A DNA stretch of 34,914 nt from a virus: IMG/VR virus record IMGVR_UViG_3300028920_000178, positions 1-34,914 of that record; one strand, written 5' to 3'. Numbering within the stretch: the stretch's first letter is position 1; each line of letters starts with the position of its first letter. The notes beneath the pieces were generated by a model, which worked only from the letters and a program-made list of their open reading frames with translations, was not told where the DNA came from and made no database searches. Of this stretch, positions 24,309-30,711 are shown one piece after another. The position numbers were made by a program, and so were the translations under genes.

Positions 24309-24806
24309 ATGCGACAAGGAAAACATCAAGTTAAAAAAATAAGTCCTAATATCACTTATTACGAGGCAACGAAAAGCTATACGGCTCAGAGGCATGGTAT
24401 AGATAATACGCCTAATGAAATGCAATTAAAAAGCATGCAGCAGATTGCCGAAAAGATTTTCGAACCTACCCGGAAACACCTTGGCGGCGTGCCGCTTCCA
24501 ATTGGATCGTTTTTCAGAAGTTACGAACTTAATAAAAGAATAGGCGGCGCAAAGGGGTCACAGCATTGTTTGGGTCAGGCTATGGACATAGACGTTGACG
24601 GCTCTATCCATATTTATAACTACCAGGTTTTTAATTTTATTTACGAAAACCTTGATTTCGATCAATTAATATGGGAGTTTGGCGACGAGTTTAACCCTGA
24701 TTGGGTTCACGTTTCGTATGTAAGAGAGGATTTAAACAGAAAGCAGGCTCTAGTTGCCTACCTTGATATAAACGGGATTGTTAAATATAAAAAATTTAGG
24801 ATATGA
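24309..24806 (+). CDS. Peptidoglycan endopeptidase endolysin (peptidase M15 type)
   Basis: 165 aa, single domain. The M15_3 zinc-peptidase pattern is complete: SFFRSYELNKRIGGAKGSQH (His86 as ligand), a short AMDIDVDG (Asp93 as ligand), and DWVHVSY (His134). Such enzymes cut the peptide cross-links of peptidoglycan for host lysis. No signal peptide is present, so it depends on a holin. It lies between two holin candidates, the start of the second overlapping its stop by 4 nt. Length and motif spacing are normal for phage M15 endolysins of Gram-negative hosts. Confidence 0.88.
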   Translation: MRQGKHQVKKISPNITYYEATKSYTAQRHGIDNTPNEMQLKSMQQIAEKIFEPTRKHLGGVPLPIGSFFRSYELNKRIGGAKGSQHCLGQAMDIDVDGSIHIYNYQVFNFIYENLDFDQLIWEFGDEFNPDWVHVSYVREDLNRKQALVAYLDINGIVKYKKFRI

Positions 24807-25006
24807 ACGCAGGTAAAAACCTTGAATTTGGGTTAAAATCCTATCTACAACCCACGCCGAAAAACGCGCGTTTACTTGGTGATTTTGCTCTGGTTGTTGC
24901 TGGTATTGGTTTAATAGTAACGCCTGGCGCAAAGTGGGTTGCCATTGTTGGCATAGTAGGTAAATTTTTAAGTAACTCATTTGCTAAGAGGCAAAAAACG
25001 TCTTAA
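24803..25006 (+). CDS. Holin candidate 2 (67 aa)
   Basis: 67 aa. A polar, basic N-terminus (AGKNLEFGLKSYLQPTPKNAR) precedes a hydrophobic hairpin (LLGDFALVVAGIGLIVTPGA, then WVAIVGIVGKFLSNSF) and a basic tail (AKRQKTS). This two-span form with a Pro-Gly turn is holin-like. It overlaps the endolysin gene by 4 nt. Together with the 24081 gene it could be a holin/antiholin pair. Which of the two makes the lesion cannot be told from sequence. Confidence 0.6.
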   Translation: MNAGKNLEFGLKSYLQPTPKNARLLGDFALVVAGIGLIVTPGAKWVAIVGIVGKFLSNSFAKRQKTS

Positions 25007-25055
25007 CTTACAACCTATATTTATTAATAATAAGTATTAACTAACGCTTTAAATT

Positions 25056-25421
25056 ATGGATTTATTTTTACAAAAACATTTAGATTGGATCAAGCAAGAG
25101 GGCGATAAAGCTCTTGATTGGGAAAAAATAATTAAGGGGTTTGGCGGAAAAATTGCCGAGTCCGGCGACGGCCTTGTAATAGGTTTGTTTTCAAAACAGA
25201 TAAATAAATGGCTAAGCCCTCAACTGCCTGACGAAGTAAAGGCAGAATTACACGAAGTTTTTGACTCTGTTATTGAAAAGGATTATAAAGAGGCTTTAAT
25301 GGAGTTGGCAGATGTTGCCGAGTGGATCATTGAAAATACCGAAATTAACGAAAAGCTTAAACCATGGTTGTTGATGGTTATCAATATTTATGAAGGTGTG
25401 ATCGAGCAATTAGTCGACTGA
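25056..25421 (+). CDS. Hypothetical helical protein at end of lysis cluster (121 aa)
   Basis: 121 aa, acidic, helical, Trp-containing (LQKHLDWIKQEGDKALDWEK, VIEKDYKEALMELADVAEWI, KLKPWLLMVINIYEGVIEQL). The segment IAESGDGLVIGLFSKQINKW is mildly hydrophobic. It has no motif I recognise. It is the last gene of the head-lysis operon and is followed by the hairpin terminator. A 14-bp sequence, TAAGTATTAACTAA, lies 11 nt before its ATG and recurs at 26367. Confidence 0.55.
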   Translation: MDLFLQKHLDWIKQEGDKALDWEKIIKGFGGKIAESGDGLVIGLFSKQINKWLSPQLPDEVKAELHEVFDSVIEKDYKEALMELADVAEWIIENTEINEKLKPWLLMVINIYEGVIEQLVD

Positions 25422-25447
25422 AAAAACGCGACAAACAACAATAATTA

Positions 25448-25471
25448 AAGCCTCTTTTAGGGGCTTTTTTT
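25448..25471. terminator. Intrinsic terminator between convergent genes
   Basis: A stem AAGCCTC / GGGGCTT (7 bp including one G-T pair, loop TTTTA) is followed by a run of seven T. It ends the head-lysis operon. It also overlaps the stop codon of the minus-strand metallophosphoesterase; in that direction the T tract is poorer (TAATTATT), so termination may be weaker. Confidence 0.8.
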
Positions 25472-26348
25472 ATTCGTATAATAATTCGTATTTGGGGTCT
25501 AAGGTAATTAGCTCAGTTTCTTTATTATCTTCCTGGTACCGCTTATACTTAAAAGACAATTTTAAGGCGCCTATTGATGTGGCTGATTTTTTTACACGCT
25601 CATGATAATAACCTCGTTTTTTACCTTCATGCTCTGCCTTAGTTGTCGGGGCTTGTAAGCACCAAACGTTGTTATATTGTACTGTTTTAGCCCTTACGTT
25701 AAGTCTTTCTACGGTTTGCGGCGTGATATAGGTTTCATGAATATGCTCCGTTATAATTGCCTTAGCGTCTGGATGCTCACCAAGTAAAATATCTACCGAA
25801 AGCATACCTTTTGAACGCTTGCCGCCTGAGGGTGGCGCATGCTGAAAATAAACAGGGAAACAAAGGTTTCTGCCCTTAGCTATTTTCATAGTTAATATTA
25901 TCCAGCCAGCGGCGTACATTCTGTTAGCTAACTTTCCGCTGTCAGTTAACCAGCCTAAAAAATCTATTTCGTTATGGCTTAATACGCCGGTTGTATGATT
26001 GCCCTCAATAAATGCTATAATCCTATCCTTGTAGGGGTACAACCACTCATCGCGGCTGTAATCTATTACCCTATTCCAATAATCAGACTCTGAAAATTCA
26101 TCGCCTAAAGCTGATTTTTCTGCCCTCCTATCTTTTTTGCCCTGCATCAAATCGAAGCAATCGCCCCCATAAACAATAAAAGCGTCGGGGTTTTCATCAA
26201 TAAGCCTTTTTATAAACTTACGTTTTGATTTTTTACTGTCTAAATGAGCGTCAGCAAACCAGGGAACATCAAACTCGCGTTTATCGGTTATTAACTCTAA
26301 AATGTTATCTGAATGAATTAAGGTTTGAGCGTTGTTTTTTAACTCCAT
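25470..26348 (-). CDS. Calcineurin-like metallophosphoesterase
   Basis: 292 aa. All metal-binding motifs of the superfamily are present in order: DAHLDS (Asp33, His35), YGGDCFD (Asp63), EGNHT (Asn117, His118), a histidine in YFQHAPPSGG and EHIHE near residue 204. So it should be an active two-metal phosphoesterase, on nucleic acids, nucleotides or small phosphates; the substrate is not evident. It is the only minus-strand gene of the genome. It is convergent with the lysis genes and divergent from the early region, with its own control region. It may serve DNA metabolism or counter-defence, or be a moron gene. Confidence 0.85.
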   Translation of the reverse strand: MELKNNAQTLIHSDNILELITDKREFDVPWFADAHLDSKKSKRKFIKRLIDENPDAFIVYGGDCFDLMQGKKDRRAEKSALGDEFSESDYWNRVIDYSRDEWLYPYKDRIIAFIEGNHTTGVLSHNEIDFLGWLTDSGKLANRMYAAGWIILTMKIAKGRNLCFPVYFQHAPPSGGKRSKGMLSVDILLGEHPDAKAIITEHIHETYITPQTVERLNVRAKTVQYNNVWCLQAPTTKAEHEGKKRGYYHERVKKSATSIGALKLSFKYKRYQEDNKETELITLDPKYELLYE

Positions 26349-26406
26349 TATGTTGTGATATGTTAGTAAGTATTAACTAATATAAAAACACTTAACAGAA
26401 AAGGGG

Positions 26407-26419
26407 TTGCATGATGCAA
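26407..26419. promoter_or_regulatory. Palindromic operator-like site in divergent early control region
   Basis: TTGCATGATGCAA is a perfect 6+1+6 inverted repeat in the 185-bp region between the metallophosphoesterase and the plus-strand early genes. The half-site TTGCAT is the same as the extended -33 box of the promoters at 26478, 31502 and 34000. It resembles ATTACATGATGTAAT at 18783. Confidence 0.5.
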
Positions 26420-26477
26420 TAAGTATTAATTTATTAAGAAATAATTAACGCTAAACATAAAACAATACATAAAATAA

Positions 26478-26508
26478 TTGCATAAGTCAATTAAAAGCAT
26501 TAATTTTA
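26478..26508 (+). promoter_or_regulatory. Early promoter for 26534 gene and cassette region
   Basis: TTG at 26478-26480 (extended TTGCAT), 20 nt, then TAATTTTA at 26501-26508, one base from TAnnTTTG. Predicted start of transcription is about 20 nt before the ATG at 26534. An inverted repeat AATTG/CAATT spans the -33 box. Confidence 0.5.
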
Positions 26509-26533
26509 TGAAAAAATAAACACTTAAATAATT

Positions 26534-26758
26534 ATGATCTTAAAACTAGACAACATTTATAGGCAGAGCGAGGCGGCGCGATTGTTAAATATAAACCGCG
26601 CAACGTTTCAGAGCATTGTTAACAGGATGGTACAAAAAGATAATCCTGTTTATATTAATGGCCTTATCGAATTTAGCTTAGTTCAGTCTGAGGATGGGCT
26701 AACACTTGTTTATTTAGAGCCTGATGTAATAAACGCAATTAATAGCGATGTCGTTTAA
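26534..26758 (+). CDS. Small HTH/excisionase-like DNA-binding protein (74 aa)
   Basis: 74 aa. The N-terminal IYRQSEAARLLNINRATFQS, continuing IVNRMV, is a helix-turn-helix of the excisionase/MerR-type (SxxEAAxLLxxxxxTxxxxV pattern). The C-terminal part is an acidic, strand-rich tail. It probably binds DNA as a small regulator. It is the first gene behind the divergent early promoter and lies at the left edge of the cassette array, so it could control the array region or act as a recombination directionality factor. No integrase is present in the window, which makes a regulator more likely. Confidence 0.65.
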   Translation: MILKLDNIYRQSEAARLLNINRATFQSIVNRMVQKDNPVYINGLIEFSLVQSEDGLTLVYLEPDVINAINSDVV

Positions 26759-26873
26759 AAATAACGTTAAATGGATAGTAATACTAACTAAACAACGGTA
26801 TGCAAATAAGAAGCGTACACTATGAAATTTAGGAAAAGATTAATAATAGTTACTAAACTCAAATAACCGTGTG

Positions 26874-27290
26874 ATGGCAAAAATGATAACACCTTTTAGT
26901 TGTGGCACTGAAGCAATGGACTGGCTTTGTAATAATTGTGAGCAATGCAAAAGAGCCTACAAACCAAAACCAGGAGAAGAAGAATATCCAGACTTTGACG
27001 AAACAAAAAAGCTAGTTGAGCAAGGCAAGGAATGTAAATTAAAGTTTGATTTAGATTTTGCATTTGTTACAGGGGAGATGCCGGAAGAAACCGCAAAGCA
27101 GATCGGTTATAAAAATGGTAGACTTAGTTGGTCTTGTATGATGATGATAGATGATGATGGTCGCGGTTTCAATTATGATGATATAAAGCCAATTGATGAT
27201 ATACCAGATAACCAATTATGCCTACCCTTTGCAATGGATGAAATTTTGAACGGTGCGGTGGCAGAAACTTCAAGCAAAGTGAGTGTATGA
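26874..27290 (+). CDS. Cys-rich hypothetical protein, first cassette gene (138 aa)
   Basis: 138 aa from ATG 26874 (a GTG at 26871 in frame would add one residue). The N-terminal half has clustered cysteines (FSCGTEAMDWLCNNCEQCKR) and another at GKECKLKFDLDFA, with one more at LSWSCMMM, suggesting metal binding. The middle FVTGEMPEETAKQIGY is shared with small proteins of this type that I associate with Bacteroidota phages. No enzymatic motif. It is preceded by the left array border and followed by the hairpin at 27303. Confidence 0.65.
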   Translation: MAKMITPFSCGTEAMDWLCNNCEQCKRAYKPKPGEEEYPDFDETKKLVEQGKECKLKFDLDFAFVTGEMPEETAKQIGYKNGRLSWSCMMMIDDDGRGFNYDDIKPIDDIPDNQLCLPFAMDEILNGAVAETSSKVSV

Positions 27291-27302
27291 TTTTTATTTG
27301 CT

Positions 27303-27358
27303 GTTGTACGTTGGCGGCCTGTTTTCGGGTTTATAAGTTAGGCCGCTTGCGCTACAAC
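27303..27358 (+). repeat. Cassette repeat B (inverted repeat, 56 bp)
   Basis: Left arm GTTGTACG...GCGGCCT (27303-27320) pairs with AGGCCGC...GCTACAAC (27340-27358), giving two stems separated by a small internal loop. The right arm is followed by G, ATTAG, TATATG (27365-27370) and GTGTCG, the common right flank of the family. Confidence 0.7.
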
Positions 27359-27407
27359 GATTAGTATATGGTGTCGGCTGACGATAGGAAGCTGCACTAT
27401 ATACATT

Positions 27408-27421
27408 GTTACCTGCTGTAC
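27408..27421 (+). repeat. Cassette repeat C, left arm
   Basis: GTTACCTGCTGTAC, of the family form GTT...GC-TGTRC. It is preceded by GCACTATATAC (27394-27404), which is nearly the inverse of the flank after its partner arm. The partner AGTATTGCCGGTAACG is at 28172-28187, so this pair encloses the whole methyltransferase gene. Confidence 0.6.
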
Positions 27422-27441
27422 GGATTAATTAAAAACGAAAT

Positions 27442-28173
27442 ATGATTAGAAACACGATACATAAAGGGGATTGCCTTGAATTGATGCCGAAACTTATTGA
27501 TGACAACAGTATTGATATGATTTTTTGCGATTTACCTTACGGAACTACAAAATGCAAGTGGGATAGTGTAATTAACTTACCTAAATTGTGGAGCGAATAT
27601 GAAAGAATGATTAAAGATAATGGCGTTATTCTTCTATTTGCACAAAGCCCATTTGATAAGGTACTTGGAGCGAGCAACCTAAAACTACTGAAGTATGAAT
27701 GGATTTGGGAGAAGACTTCTGCCACAGGACATTTGAACGCTAAAAAAATGCCAATGAAAGCACACGAGAATTTGTTGGTTTTTTACAAGAAGCCCCCAAC
27801 TTATAACCCACAAAAAACAAGTGGACACGAAAGAAAGGTTAGTAAAGCAGAACATAAAACCAACTGCAAGGAAAGTGAGGTTTATAATAAGGGGCAGAAG
27901 TTGACGACCTATGATAGCACCGAAAGATACCCAAGAAGTGTACAGGTTTTTGCGAGCGATAAACAAAAAAGTAAATTACACCCGACTCAAAAGCCATTAT
28001 CTTTAATTGAGTATATGATACGAACTTACACTAACAAAGGAGATTTGATACTTGATAATACTTGTGGTAGCGGAACTACTGGACTTGGAGCAAAAAATCT
28101 TAAACGAGATTATATTATGATGGAGCAAGACCCTGAACATTACGAAACTGCCTGTAAAAGAGTACTAACGTAG
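27442..28173 (+). CDS. DNA methyltransferase, N6-adenine/N4-cytosine type (beta class)
   Basis: 243 aa. The catalytic motif IV comes first as DLPYGTT (residues 30-36, a DPPY variant), and the AdoMet-binding motif I last as LDNTCGSGTTGLGA (about 204-217), the beta-class order. Between them lie SFDKVLGASNLKLLKYEWIW-type segments and a Lys-rich target-recognition part. LHPTQKPLSLIEYMIRTYT is the characteristic motif X region (HPTQKP). It would methylate an amino group in a short DNA target, probably to protect phage DNA. No partner restriction enzyme is seen. The gene lies inside the arms of repeat C, and its stop TAG overlaps the right arm. Confidence 0.9.
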   Translation: MIRNTIHKGDCLELMPKLIDDNSIDMIFCDLPYGTTKCKWDSVINLPKLWSEYERMIKDNGVILLFAQSPFDKVLGASNLKLLKYEWIWEKTSATGHLNAKKMPMKAHENLLVFYKKPPTYNPQKTSGHERKVSKAEHKTNCKESEVYNKGQKLTTYDSTERYPRSVQVFASDKQKSKLHPTQKPLSLIEYMIRTYTNKGDLILDNTCGSGTTGLGAKNLKRDYIMMEQDPEHYETACKRVLT

Positions 28174-28187
28174 TATTGCCGGTAACG
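28172..28187 (+). repeat. Cassette repeat C, right arm
   Basis: AGTATTGCCGGTAACG begins in the stop codon of the methyltransferase and is complementary, with one small bulge, to 27408-27421. It is followed by TATATG (28194-28199) and GTGCGC. The same arrangement, right arm starting in a TAG stop, occurs at 30157. Confidence 0.6.
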
Positions 28188-28202
28188 TTTAATTATATGA
28201 AT

Positions 28203-28224
28203 AGTGCGCCCTCGCATACGCACT
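28203..28224 (+). repeat. Secondary hairpin of cassette right flank
   Basis: AGTGCG (28203-28208) pairs with CGCACT (28219-28224). An equivalent GTGCG...CGCAC hairpin is at 30810-30831, and GTGGCG...CGCAC at 30189-30205. It seems to be a second conserved part of the repeat family. Confidence 0.5.
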
Positions 28225-28282
28225 ACACTACATACGAGTTATAAACCTCCACGGATTGCGAGCGTGGGCAATACTTAATAAA

Positions 28283-28480
28283 ATGAGTGATTTTAAAACA
28301 AGATTAGTTGAAGAGAAAAAGCAACTTGAAGACAAAACATTGAAGCTTGCAAGCTTTACAGGTACAACAACATTTGAAGAACTGGACTTTGATAACCAGA
28401 TGTTGCTTAGAGCGCAACTAAACGCAATGAACGCCTACCTTGATATTTTGATACTGAGGATTGAAAAAGTGGGTGCGTAG
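28283..28480 (+). CDS. Small conserved phage protein (65 aa, crAss001_48-like)
   Basis: 65 aa from ATG 28283. An in-frame TTG at 28256 would add nine residues but lies inside two hairpins. The sequence MSDFKTRLVEEKKQLEDKTL, then FTGTTTFEELDFDNQMLLRA and QLNAMNAYLDILILRIE, is of a small helical type widespread in phages of many hosts; I believe databases call it crAss001_48-related. Two helices separated by a short loop are predicted, probably forming a hairpin. Function unknown. It stands alone between repeats C and D. Confidence 0.65.
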   Translation: MSDFKTRLVEEKKQLEDKTLKLASFTGTTTFEELDFDNQMLLRAQLNAMNAYLDILILRIEKVGA

Positions 28481-28523
28481 GCAAAATGTTGATACGAGCT
28501 ACAGCGCATTATTTATATAATGT

Positions 28524-28552
28524 GTTGTAGTTTCGTTTTAATGAACTACAAC
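28524..28552 (+). repeat. Cassette repeat D (short perfect hairpin)
   Basis: GTTGTAGTT (28524-28532) and AACTACAAC (28544-28552) form a perfect 9-bp stem with an 11-nt loop. A second small palindrome, CATTAT-TTAT-ATAATG (28507-28522), lies directly before it at the place of the TATATA box in other family members. Confidence 0.6.
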
Positions 28553-28598
28553 GGTTTGGGTAAGAACAGTACGACAATAACAGATAAAAATTCATTAA

Positions 28599-29291
28599 AT
28601 GAACGAATGTAAAAAAATAAAAAAAGGGGAGGGGAAATTTAGAATATTAAACCTTTACGCATGTTTAGGCGGAAACCGCTATAAGTGGGATGAAGTGGCA
28701 AAACAATTAGGAATTGAAATTGAAGTTACAGCCGTTGAACTTGACCCAGAATTAGCCAGGATGTACCGTGAGCGATTCCCAAATGATATTGTAATAATTG
28801 CAGATGCACACCAATATTTATTAGACCATTACAAAGAATATAATTTTATATGGACTTCGCCACCATGCCCGACACACACTAGAATACAAATGAGCATGCA
28901 TACGACTAGGGAAATGCAATACCCAGATATGAAGCTTTACCAAGAGATTATATTTTTAAACTCATTTTACAAAGGCAAATATGTAGTTGAAAATGTAATA
29001 CCGTATTACGAACCATTGATACCAGCTAAAAAAAGACATAGGCATTTATATTGGACTAACTTTAATTTGCCTAATGTATTGACAACACGAAAAGTATTAA
29101 TTGGCAGCGGCAAGGATGAAGTAAAAAAGCTTTGTGAATTTCACGAAATAAATGTTAATGACTACAATGGAGAGCAGCGCAAAGATAAAATTGCCAGGAA
29201 CCTTGTTGATTATGAAGCTGGAAAGACAATATTAGCAACTGCACTTGGAATTATAAAACACAGCAACCATGAAATACCGACTTTGTTCTAA
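28599..29291 (+). CDS. DNA (cytosine-5) methyltransferase
   Basis: 230 aa, shorter than typical cellular enzymes. Conserved motifs: I, ILNLYACLGGN (residues 16-25, a variant of the FxGxGG loop); acidic ribose contact VELDP (46-50); IV, SPPCPTH with nucleophile Cys90; VI, VVENV (129-133); VIII-like RHRHLYW near 151; and X-like YEAGKTILATAL near the C-terminus. It should methylate cytosine C5 in a short site. The short region between VIII and X leaves only about 50 residues for target recognition. It lies alone between repeats D and E, without a restriction partner, as expected for a phage self-protection gene. Confidence 0.85.
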   Translation: MNECKKIKKGEGKFRILNLYACLGGNRYKWDEVAKQLGIEIEVTAVELDPELARMYRERFPNDIVIIADAHQYLLDHYKEYNFIWTSPPCPTHTRIQMSMHTTREMQYPDMKLYQEIIFLNSFYKGKYVVENVIPYYEPLIPAKKRHRHLYWTNFNLPNVLTTRKVLIGSGKDEVKKLCEFHEINVNDYNGEQRKDKIARNLVDYEAGKTILATALGIIKHSNHEIPTLF

Positions 29292-29292
29292 T

Positions 29293-29331
29293 GGTTTTGA
29301 AAAAACCAAGGCGCGCGGGCTTTTTATTTTT
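29293..29331 (+). terminator. Possible terminator after C5 methyltransferase
   Basis: GGTTTT/AAAACC hairpin (29293-29307) is followed by a GC-rich stretch and a T-rich tract at 29321-29330. The stem is weak and the T tract is not adjacent, so the call is tentative. Confidence 0.3.
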
Positions 29332-29390
29332 TGGTCTAACTTGTAGAAAGTTTCATCAAAAAACTGAAATAAGTATTGTTTTTACCCGTT

Positions 29391-29477
29391 GTTAGCGTTA
29401 TGTGCCTTTTGCTTAGCTGCAACGGCTGTTCAAATTGGCACAAATGTTAAATTAAAGTTTTGGCATTAACGCTAACG
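29391..29477 (+). repeat. Cassette repeat E (87 bp)
   Basis: Left arm GTTAGCGTTATGTGCC (29391-29406), right arm GGCATTAACGCTAACG (29462-29477), with a 55-nt inner part. The inner sequence begins TTTTG, contains AAATGTTAAA and ends in TTTT before the right arm. It is similar along its length to repeats H and I. Confidence 0.75.
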
Positions 29478-29538
29478 AGATGCAAATATGAGTAGCCAAA
29501 ATTACGGAATTGAAACACTAAACTAGTAATAAAATATT

Positions 29539-29742
29539 ATGGAATTTAAAACAAAACACATTGGACATACAGGGCACTTTGCTTCAAGTATAATAGAAGT
29601 GACTGTTAGTATAGATGGTGCTGAAATAACAGAAGAAGTTACAAACCTATACTCTAAAATAGAACCTGATTTTATTACGGCATTACGAGAGCTTGCTGAT
29701 GAATTGGAAGAACAAAATAACAAGATAGCAGAAGGTGAGTAA
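29539..29742 (+). CDS. Small hypothetical cassette protein (67 aa)
   Basis: 67 aa, acidic. The N-terminal half has strands (FKTKHIGHTGHFASSIIEVT, VSIDGAEIT) and the C-terminal half is a helix (DFITALRELADELEEQNNKI). No cysteines or membrane span. I do not recognise it. It stands between repeats E and F, with an A/T-rich leader (TAATAAAATATT) before ATG, and is the only open frame of that interval. Confidence 0.55.
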   Translation: MEFKTKHIGHTGHFASSIIEVTVSIDGAEITEEVTNLYSKIEPDFITALRELADELEEQNNKIAEGE

Positions 29743-29763
29743 TTTTTGTTACTTATATTTGCT

Positions 29764-29876
29764 GTTATTAGCTGGCTGGGCTGCTTTTGCAGAGGCAGAG
29801 AGAAAGGAGCGAAGTTTTGAAGGGCTGCAACCTGAAGTATTGATTAAGTCGCCTTTCGCCCAGCTTGCTTATAACG
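29764..29876 (+). repeat. Cassette repeat F (113 bp)
   Basis: Left arm GTTATTAGCTGGCTGGGC (29764-29781) pairs with GCCCAGCTTGCTTATAAC (29858-29875). The inner part differs from E, H and I. After the right arm come GTATGG and GTGTCG (29890-29895), the common right flank. Confidence 0.7.
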
Positions 29877-29944
29877 TGCCACGTGTATGGTGTCGTGGCG
29901 TATAAATAGCACCAAATTATCAATAACATAAAAAACTTAATAAA

Positions 29945-30157
29945 ATGGAAAAAACATTAAACAACTTAGAAACTAAGCCATGCACTATACACGGTGTTGT
30001 ATGCTGTGGCGTGTTAGAAAAAATGAACTTAGGATGGATGAAACTTGAAGATGGAACTAAATGTGTGCCTTACATAAAAGGTCATTCAGATGAAGTAATG
30101 TATCGAGTAAACAACTGCCCATCCTGTGGTAAATATGTTAGGGATGTGATGATTTAG
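29945..30157 (+). CDS. Small Zn-finger-like cassette protein (70 aa)
   Basis: 70 aa. Cysteines occur as PCTIHGVVCC near residues 13-22 and as NCPSCGK near 58-64, so a small zinc site is probable. The middle is KLEDGTKCVPYIKGHSDE. No catalytic motif. The left arm of repeat G lies inside its coding sequence (29996-30010, coding CCGVL), and the right arm begins with the last base of its stop codon. Its leader ACTTAATAAAATG is identical over 13 nt to that of the 28283 gene. Confidence 0.6.
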   Translation: MEKTLNNLETKPCTIHGVVCCGVLEKMNLGWMKLEDGTKCVPYIKGHSDEVMYRVNNCPSCGKYVRDVMI

Positions 30158-30172
30158 CCATTGCATACAACG
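29996..30172 (+). repeat. Cassette repeat G (arms around coding sequence)
   Basis: Left arm GTTGTATGCTGTGGC (29996-30010) and right arm GCCATTGCATACAACG (30157-30172) are an imperfect inverted pair of the same form as repeat H. GCACTATAC precedes the left arm at 29982, and TATATG follows the right at 30179. The interval between arms is coding sequence of the 70-aa gene. Confidence 0.6.
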
Positions 30173-30247
30173 AATTGGTATATGAAATGTGGCGACTTTA
30201 CGCACGAATGATAAATTGAAAAACTAACAAGTAAAAGAAAAATAGCG

Positions 30248-30634
30248 ATGGGATACACAAAAAGAAAATGCGACTATTGCGGAAAAGAATACATGGCAGA
30301 TAACCGCAACTTAAAACGTGGGTGGGGTTTATGTTGCTCGAAAAAGTGCGCAGCGAATAAGCGTGAAAAAAGCAAGCCTAATTACAACCCAGAACGAGTT
30401 GCTGCTAATAATATAAAAAGAGCTAATTACCAAGCAGAAGCTTATGAGCGTGGGGCGAATGCCTTTGCAAGACGTAGAGGTTTTCCAGATTACGAAAGCA
30501 TGCAAGATAATATAGCGATGGATGACCCAAGTTGGGATTCGCATGGCGGTGTTGAAATTGCTATTTGCGACTGCTGCAACCTACGTGCAGATTATTGCAG
30601 ATGTGGTGAGGGTTTGGATATGGTTGATTTGTAG
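30248..30634 (+). CDS. Zinc-ribbon-like cassette protein (128 aa)
   Basis: 128 aa. The N-terminal part is a four-cysteine site: CDYCGKEY (Cys 8 and 11) and LCCSKKC near residues 29-34, in the style of NHR/HNH-associated or treble-clef zinc ribbons often seen in Bacteroidota phages. A helical, basic middle follows (NPERVAANNIKRANYQAEAY), then a second Cys cluster (CDCCNLRADYCRCGEG) near the C-terminus. It probably binds nucleic acid or protein; no nuclease residues are evident. The leader AAAAATAGCGATGG is the same as before the 30872 gene. Confidence 0.65.
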   Translation: MGYTKRKCDYCGKEYMADNRNLKRGWGLCCSKKCAANKREKSKPNYNPERVAANNIKRANYQAEAYERGANAFARRRGFPDYESMQDNIAMDDPSWDSHGGVEIAICDCCNLRADYCRCGEGLDMVDL

Positions 30635-30711
30635 CGTGGGATTTTCTTTTACGCCCAGTATAGCACGGAACTATATTAAATGAACGATAGCAGCCATTTT
30701 TTATATACCGT

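Noticed and set aside
28256-28282. TTG start for the 28283 gene
   Set aside because: It lies within two hairpins and upstream of an ATG that gives the normal start of this family.
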